A DNA stretch of 64,000 nucleotides from NCBI RefSeq assembly GCF_949987535.1, contig NC_080071.1:25690236-25754235 (forward strand), written 5' to 3'. The position numbers were made by a program, and so were the translations under genes. Position 1 is the stretch's first letter. Each line of letters begins with the position of its first letter. Under the pieces are notes generated by a model. That model worked only from the letters and a program-made list of their open reading frames with translations. It was not told the DNA's origin and ran no database searches. This DNA comes from Balaenoptera acutorostrata. Taxonomy: Eukaryota; Chordata; Mammalia; Artiodactyla; Balaenopteridae. Below, one piece after another: positions 10,908-22,330 of the stretch.

Positions 10908-11052
10908 TACCAAATTGTGGTTCATGAAATAGCAATATTGGTCTCACCAGGGAACTTGTTAGAAATGCGAGTCCCATCCCAGACCTAATAAGTTAGAATC
11001 TTCATTTTAACGGGATCCCCAGAAGTCTGTGCACACTCAAGTTTGAGAGGCA
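10908..11052 (+). mobile_element. MER5A (hAT-Charlie)
   Basis: Ordered MER5A blocks: AACTTGTTAGAAATGCGAG, CCCAGACCTAATAAGTTAGA, GGATCCCCAGAAGTCTGTGC and a terminal GTTTGAGAGGCAGTG. About 145 bp remain. Confidence 0.75.
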
Positions 11053-11055
11053 GTG

Positions 11056-11255
11056 ATCTATAACATGCTAAATGCTTTCATGGAAAACCTCCTTAAAATT
11101 GCACAACCTTATGAAGGAGGTAGCAATTTGCACCTCCCTTTGATACCTGAAGAACTTGAAGCTTAGGTAAGTAATTTGTCCAAAGTAATACAGAGAGTAA
11201 CATGGTAGAGCTATTTGAATCACAGTAGGTTCAATTTCAATCCCATGCTCTATGT
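11056..11255 (-). mobile_element. MIR SINE
   Basis: Reverse-complement MIR order: 'catgctaaatgctttcat', CTTATGAAGGAGGTAGCAAT, AAGTAATTTGTCCAAAGTAA, then 'agagctatttgaatcac' and 'caatcccatgctct'. Diverged but nearly complete core. Confidence 0.75.
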
Positions 11256-12429
11256 ATCTACAAATAAAATAATACTTTAAAAAGTAAAAAGAGCTAACCT
11301 AACACATAGCTCAATATCTTGGAAGCTGGTTTGGCTGCACTCTGCAACTATCAAAAATCAGAGGCAAGTCACCTTTTATTCAACAACCATAACAATTTAT
11401 CTGCATGATCTCACTAGGAGCTGCACTGGACATAAAAGGCTATGGAGATACATAAAAGTCACCATGAGCCTTGTTAGAACCAATGGGTCCAGCTGCTTCC
11501 GCACCAGAGCTTCACCGGGGGTTTTGAGAAGCTGAGACTCTGCTAAATTATCCCCAGTGATCCAAACTCTATGCTGAATTTCATGGGCTACAGGAGTCCT
11601 TGGGCACTGGCAGGCCTGTGGGTGTCAGATTAATACCTGAAATACAGCTTACCTTCTTTCCACAATTTGTTGAGTTAGTCCCAGGTAGCAACATCTGAAA
11701 TGGCCATTCAAAATTCTATCATCTGCCAGGATGGAGATGGAGGAAGGAAAAAAGAAACAACCACGTGACAAAGGAAGAAACTCCAAAATATTCCTCCACT
11801 GGTTTCAGTCAGCTAAGGAATAAACTCTCCTAGCTAAAAAGCAAAACAAAATAGTTTTCAAAAACGTCTTTTTAGTTAATGGCACAACCTTAAAATGTAG
11901 TTTTCCTAAGGTCTTTTCAAATTCAAGAGGTGACATGCAGGAAAAGTATGTCAAATTCACTGCCTGCTTTTAAAAAGACAAGGCAGCCCTCACCTAGCCT
12001 GGATGACTGTTTTCAAGTTCATTTCTAAAAACAGCTTAAAAGAAAGATGACTGTAATCAAAGAAGAGATGTGGTGAAATTCCATAATGAGAGAACATGTT
12101 TTACCCTTCTCAGACTTTGAGGAAGTGAAGCTGGATAATTCAAACAATTGCTTTTGAGGCTGCTCTGTCCAATTCTACACATGAAATGTAATAGAGGGGC
12201 TTTTTCCATTATAATAACAAACCTCTATTGATGTCTTTCTCTTCCATCTGGGTTTGCTGGTGCCATTGATAAGGTTGTAGCTGAATATTTCTTTTAACAG
12301 AGATTCAAAAAAGTTTGATTTGCAAAGGTATCTCAATGGTTCCTGATTGTATTAAATCATTTTACTTTTTCAGGGGTAAAAAGGGACCACTTGCTTTTAT
12401 GTAACATGGCTGCAGTGGGGGAATCTTGT
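11256..12429. other. No recognisable feature (about 1.2 kb)
   Basis: No repeat family, exon or RNA gene was recognised. Composition is AT-rich and frames are short. Confidence 0.4.
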
Positions 12430-12469
12430 AGGTGGTTGATGATACAATTGCATGAAACTTTTCTGTGCT

Positions 12470-13135
12470 TTTAAAGATGCAACTAACATTAGAATGGCAA
12501 CATTCCTCAAAGGCAACGAGGAAATGTTCACTGCAGCACTGTTTACAATATCCAAGACATGGAAGCTACCTAAATGTCCACTGACAGAAGAATGGATAAA
12601 GAAGATATGGTACGTATGTACAATGGAGTATCACTCAGCCATTAAAGAGAATGAAATAATGCCATTTGTAGCAACATGGATGGACCTGGAGATCATCATA
12701 CTAAGTGAAGTAAGTCAGACAAAGACAAATATCATATATCGCTCATATGCGGAATCTAAAAAAGAATGATGAATGATACAAATAAACTTATTTACAAAAC
12801 AGCAACAGACTTAGAAAACAAATGTATGGTTACCAAAGGAAAGGTGGAGGGGAGGGATAGATTGGGAGTTTGGGATTGACATATATACACTACTATATTT
12901 AAAATAGATAACCAACAAAGACCTACTATAGAGCACAGGGAGCTCTTCTCAATATTCTATTATACCCTAACTGGGGAAAAATATGAAAAAGAATAGATAC
13001 ATGTATATGTATAACTGAATCACTTTGCTGTACACTTAAAACTAACACAACATTGTTAATCAACTATACCCCCAAATAAAATAAAAATTAAAAAACAATA
13101 CTATAAAACAGTACTAATAAAAAATTAAAAAATCA
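12470..13135 (+). mobile_element. 5'-truncated L1 3' end
   Basis: The final part of L1 ORF2 is readable in one frame to a TGA at 12767-12769: the block Ala-Ala-Leu-Phe-Thr-Ile-Ser-Lys-Thr-Trp, then Cys-Pro, Glu-Glu-Trp-Ile-Lys-Lys-Ile-Trp, Met-Glu-Tyr-His-Ser-Ala-Ile and Trp-Met-Asp-Leu-Glu. It is followed by an L1 3' UTR (a 'gggagggatagattgggagt' block, a 'gagcacagggagctcttctc' block) and an A-rich tail. The frame from 12452 is therefore an L1 tail, not a gene. It is younger-looking than the L1M pieces elsewhere. Confidence 0.9.
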
Positions 13136-14329
13136 ATATTTAAATTAGTGTTAAGGATATATAATTTTCATGAACTGGTCTATTCAGTATTGAAAGATGT
13201 CCAATAAACCCAATCTGGCCAAGAGATTAATTCTTAATTAAAACAAAAAAGAATGGCTGCGGGGAGAAATCGAGTTTTCAGCAAGTGGTTTGCTGGGAAA
13301 ACTATGAAAAAGTGCAGAGCTTTAAAATTTGTATTTGTCTTTTGTACAGTAAAATGGAATATAGCCGCCTTCCAAAAGGATATACTGATGGTATATAGCA
13401 AGTTTGGGAAACTTGTACCAACTTAAGCACATTGTAGTGGGTACAGTGTGTTATGTTGATGATTTCAAGCTATTTTGGAACAATGAGGATAGAGAATATT
13501 AGAGCTCAGGGATCATTTGGTGATCTCTGCTATAGGCAATGGTGATTTGGGAATGGGGGCAGGGGTGATTATCCACAGGCCAGATTACTTGTCATATCTG
13601 GCTTAATAACTTCCAATAGTACCACTGAGTACTCTATATACTTCCCCTTTTCCAAAAAGCTTTTTTGCTATTATCTGTATTGTGTTCTTCCCACTCCCTA
13701 AATAAAGAAGTCAGGAAGCCATCAGTGGCTTAGCAAGAAACAAGTTGATGCAATCAGAGTAGTGAATGACAATTTAATTCCCTTACTGGGCTTATGCCTA
13801 GGAAAGTTTGAAAAGCCTTTTCTGGACCTATCATTATACATAAACCCTAAATCTCTCTCATTTTTCATAGTAAGAAATGCAAATAAGTCATTTGGATGAT
13901 ATAATTGAAACGAAGTACATCTCCCTCCTCCCCAGAATCCCAGCCATTTGTAGTAGAAATTGATTGACAAGGGGTAAGAATTCTCAACTGATGTGGGAAG
14001 GGCACCTAGGTGACAATGGAAAGAGATTTTAGCTGCTGCATCTGAAGAGTCAAGTCTATATAAATGACCTGAAGGAGAAGAATCAGGTAAGAGGGCTGGA
14101 GGACTGACACAGGTGGTGGGGTGTGGTAGGGAGGATGTTGGTGAATGGATCAGAATTCAGGAGCATGGGCAGTTTTTCCAAATCCCATGATTCTTCAAAA
14201 CTTGGATTTCTACCTTTCAGGCCTCTAATATCAGTTTCCTTGCCATCTGCTGCCCAACCACCAAGGTAATCCTAAATATTTTAGGTTTTCGTTATAGTTG
14301 CATACCACTTCAAGGTACACATATCTATA
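13136..14329. other. No recognisable feature (about 1.2 kb)
   Basis: No supported exon or repeat. Confidence 0.4.
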
Positions 14330-14600
14330 ATAGTTAACGTAGTACTAACTGATGTAACAAATAAACCAGAAAATCTCAATGAATTGATCCAAGATTTTTT
14401 TTCTCATTCACATAAAGTTCAGTTGGCAATGGAGAGAAGTTACTAGTCTCTCTGTCCTCCTTCCACTGTCCTGAATTCAGACACATGGCCACACCTTGTC
14501 ACAAAGGAGGCTGGAAAACAGTCTAGCTGCGCACTTAGAAGGAAAGGGAAACAGGTCTGTGCCTCCACAGTGTAGATGGCTCCTCTAACCAGCTGACCAA
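14330..14600. mobile_element. Degraded interspersed repeat, family not assigned
   Basis: Blocks in the order 'taactgatgtaacaaataaac', AAAATCTCAATGAATTGATC, TTCTCATTCACATAAAGTTC, ACATGGCCACACCTTGTCAC, AAAGGAGGCTGGAAAACAGT. This order recurs in mammalian LTR-like repeats, but I cannot name the family from the sequence alone. Confidence 0.45.
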
Positions 14601-17099
14601 GTACATTAATCCTTGTGTGTGTGTTATATAAATGTATTGTCTTGTCAAAATAGTTTTATTAATTTATCTTGTCAGTTCAGTCAGTTGCTTTTATCATGCT
14701 GCCCCTTCAGGTCTTTGACTTATGAAAAACATGACTATTCTTTTATAGTTTGTTTTATAAAGTACCCAGTGTGGCTTCATGACAAAAGAGATGATAAATA
14801 ATGTATATTTCAAGACAATGATAACAGGATACATTTGAGTAGCAATTGTCCAATTCTGCAACTCTTTCACAGTATCTTATTTTGTATTTGCAACACCCTC
14901 AAAATTGAAGACTCTTATTTTTCTTATCTCAATATTGTACCAAAAAAATTTTTACAGGTGATGCCTGAGTATCCAAAAACAACCTTAACAACAGTACGCC
15001 TGAGGGACGTCAGATCTAGTCAGGAGCAATATAAAGGTAGCATAAAGGTAGATTCAGATTGAAATCCATTTTGACCTAATTCTCCTTTTCCCTCCCAATT
15101 ATTCCTTTTTGTCCTTCTATATCTTCTCCTCCTCCATCCTTGTATACCAGAAACGGGTGCTTGAGGAGAACCCAGTTTGTTGCCATGTAGTGTAACTTTG
15201 GAATATCCTGAGAAGGAAATGCAGAAAATTTGATACTGTGACCAAGATTATTCTTATTTTGATTGAACCACATACATGATGTGACTTAGAATGGTCTGAC
15301 ACATACCAAGCCAAATAGTTTCATAATTATCCATTTGAATCAGCTCCATTCCTCCAGCATATTTTATATGTGCCATGTTCTGATGGAAGCAAATAGGTTT
15401 GGGCATGTGAGGACTGGATTTGTCATGTTCCCCAGTTCCCCTTGGAAGACTAAGATATGCTTAAATGATATGGTAATAAAGTACTAGTTGATTACCCTTC
15501 TGACTCTTCATCAGTTACAGGACAAATCAGTTTTGAATTGGTATTGCACGGTCAATAGGAATGAGTTCATAAAAATATGTAAATATAGCATTTAAGATTT
15601 TTTGGTGAACATGTCATTAGTTTAGAACATTTATAAAACATTCATTTTCTACCAATTGATTTTGTCATTCCCTGGAATATTTATTCATTGAAAGATAAAA
15701 AGCAAATTCTTTTTCAGTTGACGTCTGGCCTATATTGAGACCCTAGTGTTACTTTAAAAATGACCCTGAACTTTCCAATCCCTGACCAAAATCTCAGTGA
15801 ATGTACCCTAGAGATTTATAAGATATACACAGAGGCTTGCTTTTTAAAAAAAAAAAAAAAATCATTTTAATGGTTTGATTCTGGAAAGTAAAACTTAGAA
15901 CATCTTGTCAAGTATTTCTATGATGGTTATTACAAATACATTCGTATATCAGTGTAGATTTAAACCATGTGTTCTTATTTGTTCCCATTAGAGCATTAAA
16001 CTAGTATTTTGCAAGAGACAATCAAAATTCAAAAAGCCACAAGAGCACTCTTAAAAATAGTTTCATATGTTTCTTCTTTTAGCATGAAGTGACACTTTTT
16101 CCCCACCTGCCAGTGCTGAGCACACCTGGAAGGGTTTATATTTAGCTAAGACTCAGACCTCATAAAACCAGAATCATATTGAGACTCGGCAAGTTTTCAT
16201 TTGTTTGAATGAGGACTGAGAAGTTAGAACACTGTGTTAAATTTCTTTTGGGCGTTTTTCTTCTTTTTCTTTTTTCCAGCTATTTAAACAATCAGAAGAT
16301 TGGATATCAAGCAGCATTTATCTAAGTATTTTCAAACTGTGCCAAAATAAAAGCTAACCATTTTGTAATCGTTTTGTAATCAGTATGCATAGAAGAGAAG
16401 AAGCAGCAGTAAAGCAGTTGCTGCATGTTTGCTGACAAAATATTTAATCCAAACATTTAATATCAATCTGCCACTGTTCTCAGTCAGTATAATTACTTTA
16501 AGCAAATACCATGTTGGAAAAAATGGTCCAAGCCACTGAAATGTAAATAATACAATATAATCATCACCACACTTAAATTCATATACTATAATTTATTTGG
16601 ATCAATTTCATAAACATGGGTGTAATAAATGTTTAAATTATTATAAACATGTGGATCTAGGCAATACTTATAGGAGCTGATTTACTCTTTCTTGTTGGCG
16701 CCATATACCTAAAATAAAAAATTGCTAAATGAGACAAATCCCATGGATCTTCTTATAATATTAATAGGAATGAGCAAAATTAGTTTTATACCTTTTTGTC
16801 ATTAAGTTTAGACAAACTATCTAATTTACAGGAAGTGGCAGAATCATTGATCCAATGTCTATTTGTTTAATATGTTACATATGATATGTTAAAAATGATA
16901 AACATATTTGAAATAGGTTTTTAGAAATATATATGTATATATCTATGATACATATGTTTTAAATAAAATTTTCTAGAAATGTTATAGAAACAACAGATAT
17001 AATCTCTACTTTAAATGGGGTTACCAGCAAGAAAAGCATTAATTTAAAAACAAAGATCAATACAGTGTGACAGTATGAAAATAATAAATTATCCTAGAG
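14601..17099. other. Repeat-poor AT-rich stretch (2.5 kb)
   Basis: No gene or known repeat was recognised apart from an A-run at about 15847-15861 and a TA-rich patch near 16925-16950. A duplicated ATAAAGGTAG word occurs near 15030-15048. Confidence 0.4.
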
Positions 17100-17172
17100 T
17101 GGGGCCTTTATCTTATTTATCTTTGTATCCTCAGCATCTACAAAATACTCAACACACAGAAGGTGGAGGGAC
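17100..17172 (+). mobile_element. L2 3'-end fragment
   Basis: TTATCTTATTTATCTTTGTA followed by TCCTCAGCATCTACAAAATA and 'ctcaacacacagaaggtg' follows the L2 3' tail order. Confidence 0.6.
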
Positions 17173-17835
17173 AAGATGTGCCCATTATGGAGCCCAATCT
17201 GCTCTCAACCATTCTTGCTGAATCTGCCCTTCCCGCCATTCCCTCATAGGCAAGCAGTATTTGAATATACGTTGTGAAAGACAGATTAGTTATTGAACTA
17301 GCATGCCACCTGACTCGGGCTAGTCAGGAACCCACAAAATGGTCTCATAAACAGGGCTTTTTCATGGAGTTCTGAACCAATTGGATAAGGTCCCTCTAAC
17401 CTTAACTAAAATAATGATCAAAAAATACTTGTTCCATTAATTAAAACAGTATACTTTTAAAGTCTATTTAAAAACTAAAACTGTTAAAATCTTACTTTGA
17501 TAGCTGAGATTTGGTTCAAAATAATATGAGAGCAGTGAAATTAGTAGATATTTCAGATAAAACAAAGTTGGTCCTGTGTTGATAATTCTTAAAGCTGATG
17601 ATGGGTTTATAAGACTTTATTACACTATTCTCTCTACTTTGTACATTTTAAATAATTTTCCATATTAGAAAATTTTAAAAGTCTATTCTTACACCTAGAG
17701 TCAGCCCTAGCTCCCTGTAATGTGGGAACCCTTCTTCTCCATAATCTACTGAATATCTGTTTGTATAACATTCCACTATCTCCCAAAGATACCTCTGCTT
17801 TTATATTTCCCTTTATCAGACAGTAAAGAGAACTG
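17173..17835. other. No recognisable feature
   Basis: AT-rich sequence without supported gene or repeat. Confidence 0.4.
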
Positions 17836-18230
17836 TATTAGTGCTTTCAGTTGCCTGTAACAAAACACCCAAATAAATGTGGTGTGTACAATAAGGACCT
17901 TTATTTCTCTCAAAATAAGATGTCTGGAGATAGATATTTCTAGGGACGATTAAAAATATTATCAAAGACATCTTACTATCTTTGCACTTTGTCATCCTCA
18001 GTGATATTCAGTCAAAATTTAGGCCTCATAAATTTGGATTGCTGTATCAATTTCTCAAGACAAAGTGTGAAATTCCTACCATTGTAGTAGACAATCCCAG
18101 ATTAAAGAAGAGAGCATTTTTCCCCCAGGTTTCTCTTTTTGCTAAATTCTTTCATGTAAGACCGTAGCAAAAATTCCTTAATGTCTCACTGCCCACTGAC
18201 TAGACATAAGGGAAAATTAGTACTTCAGAT
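17836..18230. mobile_element. Degraded interspersed repeat, family not assigned (copy 2)
   Basis: Opens with TTGCCTGTAACAAAACACCC, then AATAAGGACCTTTATTTCTC, then a 'atgtctggagatagatatttc' block, and ends with the CTCACTGCCCACTGACTAG region. Shares its opening layout with 8046-8590. Likely an old LTR or DNA transposon relic. Confidence 0.45.
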
Positions 18231-18359
18231 TTTCAGCTTCTACAATTAAGAGAGGGATTCTGAAGCAGATAACATGGTAAGGAGGTGTGCAAAGAGCTTT
18301 CATATAAACAACTGCCAATGGTTCCCAGTGGATTTCAGTAAATGGCACTAACGTGGCAT

Positions 18360-18915
18360 CTGTATCAGTTACATTTGCCACAATAATGCTGGGTAACAAA
18401 AAGCCACACCACCTCAGTAGTATAAGATATACCTTTTAAAAGCATAGTTCTGTAGGCTTCAGTTGATCTCAACTGGGCTTAACTGATGTCATCTAGCCTC
18501 ATTCCTGAATCTAAGGTTAGGGGCAGGTTGGCAAGTTGCCCTGGCTGGTTTTGGCTGATGTTGGCTAGGCTGCTCACATGGATAATTAGTAGTCTGACAG
18601 ATGAAGTAGGATAGTCTTGGTTTGGATGATTAGGGAGATGGCTCTGTTATGTCTCCTACTCCAGCATGTTAGCGTAGGCATATTCTATGGCCATGGCAGA
18701 GAGACAAGAGCAGAAGCAGGGTCATACTAGAATTTTTTTCAAGTTTATGCATGCATCATGACTGTTAACTTCTCAGTGGTCAAAGCATTACCTAAATATT
18801 AAGATGTCAGGAAACAGACTATCTTTTTTCTAAGAGGACCTGCAAAGAAACATGGCAAAGGTTTCATACAGATAAGAGCAAAGAATTGGGGCCGTTAATG
18901 CAACTAATCTACCTA
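18360..18915. mobile_element. Degraded LTR-like repeat, family not assigned
   Basis: Shares ordered blocks with 35105-35640 and partly with 43590-43745. Examples are the opening 'taatgctgggtaacaaaaagccac' layout, 'ggctaggctgctcacatgg' in the middle, GTCAAAGCATTACCTAA-type sequence and a final AAGAATTGGGGCCGTTAATG. I take it to be an ancient interspersed repeat, perhaps an ERVL/MaLR-type LTR. It overlaps no coding evidence. Confidence 0.5.
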
Positions 18916-18974
18916 ACCAAGCCTTGGAAAATTTAGATATTAGTAGCCAACCCAAGTACTTCTTTCATCCTCAA

Positions 18975-19870
18975 CTCCCATTTTCAAAGCAATCAAAATC
19001 TGTCAATGTTTCTTTCTCAACGTCTGTCAAATCTTACTCTCCATTTTATCACCTGTTATCTAGTGCAAGCTCTTAATGAGGATTCTGTAATAACATCTTA
19101 ATTGGTGCCCCTATGCAGTGCCACACAATAGGTAGAATGGTCTTCAAGAAATGCGTATCTGGGGGCTTCCCTGGTGGCGCAGTGGTTAAGAATCCGCCTG
19201 CCAATGCAGGGGACACGGGTTCGAGTCCTGGTCTGGGAAGATCCCACATGCCGCGGAGCAACTAAGTCCGTGCGCCACAACTACTGAGCCTGCGCGTCTG
19301 GAGCCTGTGCTCCGCAACAAGAGAGGCCACGATAGTGAGAGGCCCGCGCACCGCGATGAAGAGTGGTCCCCGCTCGCCGCAACTGGAGAAAGCCCTCGCA
19401 CAGAAACGAAGGCCCAACACAGCCATAAATAAATAAATAAATAAATAAATAATTAAAAAAAAAGAAAAAGAAATGCGTATCTGAATGTGTGATACTTAAA
19501 CATTTCAATGACTCGACATTGCTTTCCAAATAAAAATAGAACTCCCTAATATGGCCTACAAATCCCTGAGGGTTTTGGACCCTACTTAGCTCTTCCATTG
19601 TATCTTGGACCACACTCCCCACCTTTTAATTCCAGTGTCATTAGTCCTTGGTATTTGCTCTCTTCTCTTCTGTCATAGTTTCTTTGCACATGTTGTTTCT
19701 TCTTCCAGGAATACTCTGCCATCTGCTCTTTGCTTAAATAACTTTGACTCATTCCTCAGATCTTGCTTGTGTCACTTTTCAACTCAGTCTTTATTAGAAA
19801 CAATCATGCTAATATAGATTCTCATTACACTGTAAACAGTTCCTTTGTTGAATTGTCCTCATTAAAATTT
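18975..19870 (+). mobile_element. LINE L2 (3' ORF and 3' UTR), split by a CHR SINE
   Basis: The order follows L2. First comes 'aatctgtcaatgtttctttc' and 'cttaattggtgcccctatgc' (RT C-terminal part). After the SINE come 'tatggcctacaaatccctga', GTATTTGCTCTCTTCTCTTC, 'tttctttgcacatgttg', 'cttccaggaatactctgcc' and 'gacttcattcctcag'-like blocks. The SINE at 19162-19467 interrupts it, with matching TSDs. Frames are broken. Confidence 0.7.
19162..19467 (+). mobile_element. CHR-type SINE (tRNA-derived), full length
   Basis: Begins GGGGCTTCCCTGGTGGCGCA and carries Pol III A- and B-box-like sequence (GGTTCGAGTCC at 19218-19228). The body ends in a (TAAA)n/A-rich tail. The 16-bp target duplication AAGAAATGCGTATCTG is exact at 19146-19161 and 19468-19483. 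tRNA-like, but not a tRNA gene. Moves with L1 machinery in trans. The minus-strand frames over it are artefacts. Confidence 0.95.
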
Positions 19871-19889
19871 TATATTCGTTTATGTGACT

Positions 19890-20820
19890 TTATAAATGGA
19901 CTTTATATTTTGAAATAAATTTAGAGATATAAAGGAGTTGTAAAGATAGCACAGGGAGTTCCCATATAGCCTTTACCCAGGTTCCTCTAATGTTGTCGTC
20001 TTACATAGCCATAGTACATTAATGAAAACTAAGAATTTAATATTGGTATAATGCTGCTAACTAAATTACAGACTATTTAGCTTTCATCAGTTTTTCCACT
20101 TATTTATTCAGTTTTTTTAAGATGGGACATCATCCTGTGCACTTAATTGTTGTATCTCTTTAGTCTCTTCTAATTTATGACATTTTCTCACTCTTTCCTT
20201 GTTTTTCATGATCTTGTCAATTTTTAAGGTTTCTGGTAGGGCATATTTTAGAATGTCCCTCAATTTGAATTTCCCTGATGTTTTCTCACTATGAGACTTG
20301 ATTATGGATTTGGAGAAGAACATCAGAAAGATGAAGTACAGTTTTCATTGCATGATGTCAGAGGGTACATTTTATCAACATGACACCACTAAGTCCAGCC
20401 ATACTTAAGTGGAAGGGAGTTCAGCTTCATCCCTTGGAGAGAGGAGTATCCATAAGTTTATATACATATGTTAAAACCACCACAGTAATTAGTAAATATT
20501 TGAGGGAAATGCTTTGTAGTTATGTAATGATTCTCCCTAAAGTTTTGCCTACTAATTTTAGCATTCATCCATGGATCTTGTTTGCGAAAATTATTACTGT
20601 GAGATTCTAATGGCGATTTTTAAAAATTTCCCTCATTTCTTCTACATTTATTATCTAGTGTGTTTCCAGCTGTTATAGAAGACTTGTCTCATCCCCTCCA
20701 TTTATTTATTTATCATATACATGTAATATGAATATACACATAATATATATGAATATGTAATATGCATACTATGAACACATATTCATAGCATACATATTTA
20801 TCATATATACTAAGAATATA
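19890..20820 (-). mobile_element. Ancient L1/HAL1-type 3' region (left part)
   Basis: Recognisable order from an old L1M/HAL1 3' region: 'aaatttagagatataaaggag', CACAGGGAGTTCCCATATAG, AATGTTGTCGTCTTACATAG, CCATAGTACATTAATGAAAA, 'ttagtctcttctaatttatg', AGAATGTCCCTCAATTTGAA, 'ttttagcattcatccatgga'. It resumes after the Tigger-like insertion. Orientation is my best reading. Confidence 0.65.
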
Positions 20821-21181
20821 CAATTGACCCTTGAACAACACAGTTTTGAACTGTGTGGGTCTGTGTATACACAGATTTTTAAGAATTAATATAGTACCTG
20901 TATTTTCATTTTACAGATCTTTAGTTAACTAAGCGTGGGGAAAAGTTTTTGTTTGATTAGAGATCACAATATGTGTAATCAAAAGAACTAGGATTTGAAT
21001 ACTGACTATTTACACTGTTTCAGCTTCCTGACCTTGGGTGAGTCATTTACCAATTCCTTTGTTTTTGAGGCAGAGATAGCAGTTTGTAGATTTTCAACTG
21101 CTCAGGGATGGGGGAGATGCAGGGAGATGGGACTGGTGTTGGTTGGTGCCTCTAGCACCCATGTTGTTCAAGGGTCAACTA
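20821..21181. mobile_element. Tigger2-like DNA transposon with TIRs, nested
   Basis: The left end is CAATTGACCCTTGAACAACA. The right end, GTTGTTCAAGGGTCAACTA, is its inverted copy, and TA duplications are at 20819-20820 and 21182-21183. It sits inside the L1/HAL1-type sequence. About 20970-21060 inside it looks like a MIR-type segment ('ctgaccttgggtgagtcat'), so it may carry a nested SINE or be chimeric. No transposase frame. Confidence 0.85.
20970..21060 (+). mobile_element. Possible MIR segment inside the Tigger-like element
   Basis: A 'ggatttgaatactgac' block, then CCTGACCTTGGGTGAGTCAT, follows the MIR core order. Short and diverged. Confidence 0.5.
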
Positions 21182-21183
21182 TA

Positions 21184-21440
21184 TGGATATTAACATGTAA
21201 TATGCATGTTTATATTAATATGAAAATGCAGTGTGTATATATGAATATACACATTCATGAATATTTATTTTATTCTTTGGGTTGTAATCTAATATTATCA
21301 TCATTTATTTTATTGCTCAAATTGTTATAGCTTTGGCCATTGGGAGTTCTCCTAGTTAAGCCCCTATGTCCTTTTCATATACTTTTATCACTTTTTTTTT
21401 AGTGTTTCCTATATGACTTTATGTTGTCACTTTTTATTTA
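21184..21440 (-). mobile_element. Ancient L1/HAL1-type region (right part)
   Basis: TTCTTTGGGTTGTAATCTAA, TTGCTCAAATTGTTATAGCT and TTGGCCATTGGGAGTTCTCC continue the same old L1-type sequence as 19890-20820, beyond the Tigger-like insertion. Confidence 0.65.
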
Positions 21441-21731
21441 GCCTTTTAATGGGATATACAATTACATGATACAAAAATAAAAATGATATACATATTATAC
21501 ATGGGGAATATAATACTAATATAATATATATAAATTATTATGTGATAATATAACAATAATTTTACTAGAACTCACATTCTCTGAAATTAAGATTATGACT
21601 TAAAGTAAGTCATTTTGTATTCTCCTTGTTTCTTTTTGTATGTTTTCTAGGAGAAGAATTTGAAAGACGCTGACATAGACCCCCATGTTCACACTGGGAG
21701 CCTTTACATGCATGCCAGTCTCTTCCACTAG
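21441..21731. other. Unannotated spacer
   Basis: AT-rich (many TATA-type words near 21480-21560), no supported feature. Confidence 0.35.
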
Positions 21732-21930
21732 CAGGGACTCTCAACCGTGGCAGTACTGACAATTTGGATCAGATGCTTCTTTGTTGTGGGACCTCTCCTG
21801 TGCATTGTAGGATGTATAGCAGCACTTCTGGCCTCTACCCACTAGATGCAAGCTGTAATAATCAAAATTACTTCCATATATGGCCAAATATCCCCTCAGA
21901 GGCAAAGCTGCTCCCAGTAGAGAACCACTC
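21732..21930 (-). mobile_element. MER20 (hAT-Charlie), inverted copy
   Basis: Reverse-complement MER20 order: GACTCTCAACCGTGGCAGTA, TTCTTTGTTGTGGGACCTCT, CTGTGCATTGTAGGATGTAT, GGCCTCTACCCACTAGATGC, CAAATATCCCCTCAGAGGCA and GAGAACCACT. Opposite in orientation to the copy at 1723-1957. Confidence 0.85.
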
Positions 21931-21964
21931 TACTAGACCAAAAAACCCAGTGAGAACTGGGGTG

Positions 21965-22060
21965 TCTTCTTTGTTAAACTTCCTGTTCCCATTACCTCGC
22001 ATAGCTTAACCCATAGTAAGAATTCAATAGCGATATATAGATGGAATGAATGACTGTATA
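21965..22060 (+). mobile_element. L2 3'-end fragment
   Basis: TCGCATAGCTTAACCCATAG, 'taagaattcaatagcgatat' and a GGAATGAATGACTG ending resemble the L2 3' tail with its ATGAATGA terminus. Confidence 0.55.
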
Positions 22061-22199
22061 GTGGGGAGAGAATCATTGAATTTAATTGCCCTTCTTAGGA
22101 TCCTCATGTATTAAGAAAAAATACTTTATGATGCAATCATATTTACCGACTGTATGCCTTTCCCTAGTGAAAATATACATGGAAGCATAACTATGATAG

Positions 22200-22330
22200 G
22201 AATTTTGAGATGATCTAGTACAAAGCTTTTATTTAACAGATGAAGAAATTGACACCCAGAGAGTCTATGATTTATTCCTTTTTACACAGAGATTTAGTGG
22301 TAGAGCTGGGACTAACTTTCCACACATTAG
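22200..22330 (-). mobile_element. MIR-type fragment
   Basis: 'aacagatgaagaaattgaca', 'cccagagagtctatgattt', ACACAGAGATTTAGTGGTAG and AGCTGGGACTAACTTTCCAC follow the reverse-complement MIR order (gaggaaactgag, gagaggtta, cacagctagt, agagccggga). The frame over it is a repeat artefact. Confidence 0.6.

Noticed and set aside
12452..12769. 105-codon plus frame as a gene
   Set aside because: It is the C-terminal end of L1 ORF2 followed by an L1 3' UTR.
19162..19300. tRNA gene
   Set aside because: The tRNA-like A/B boxes are the head of a CHR SINE; there is no complete cloverleaf and the same sequence repeats at several loci with target duplications.
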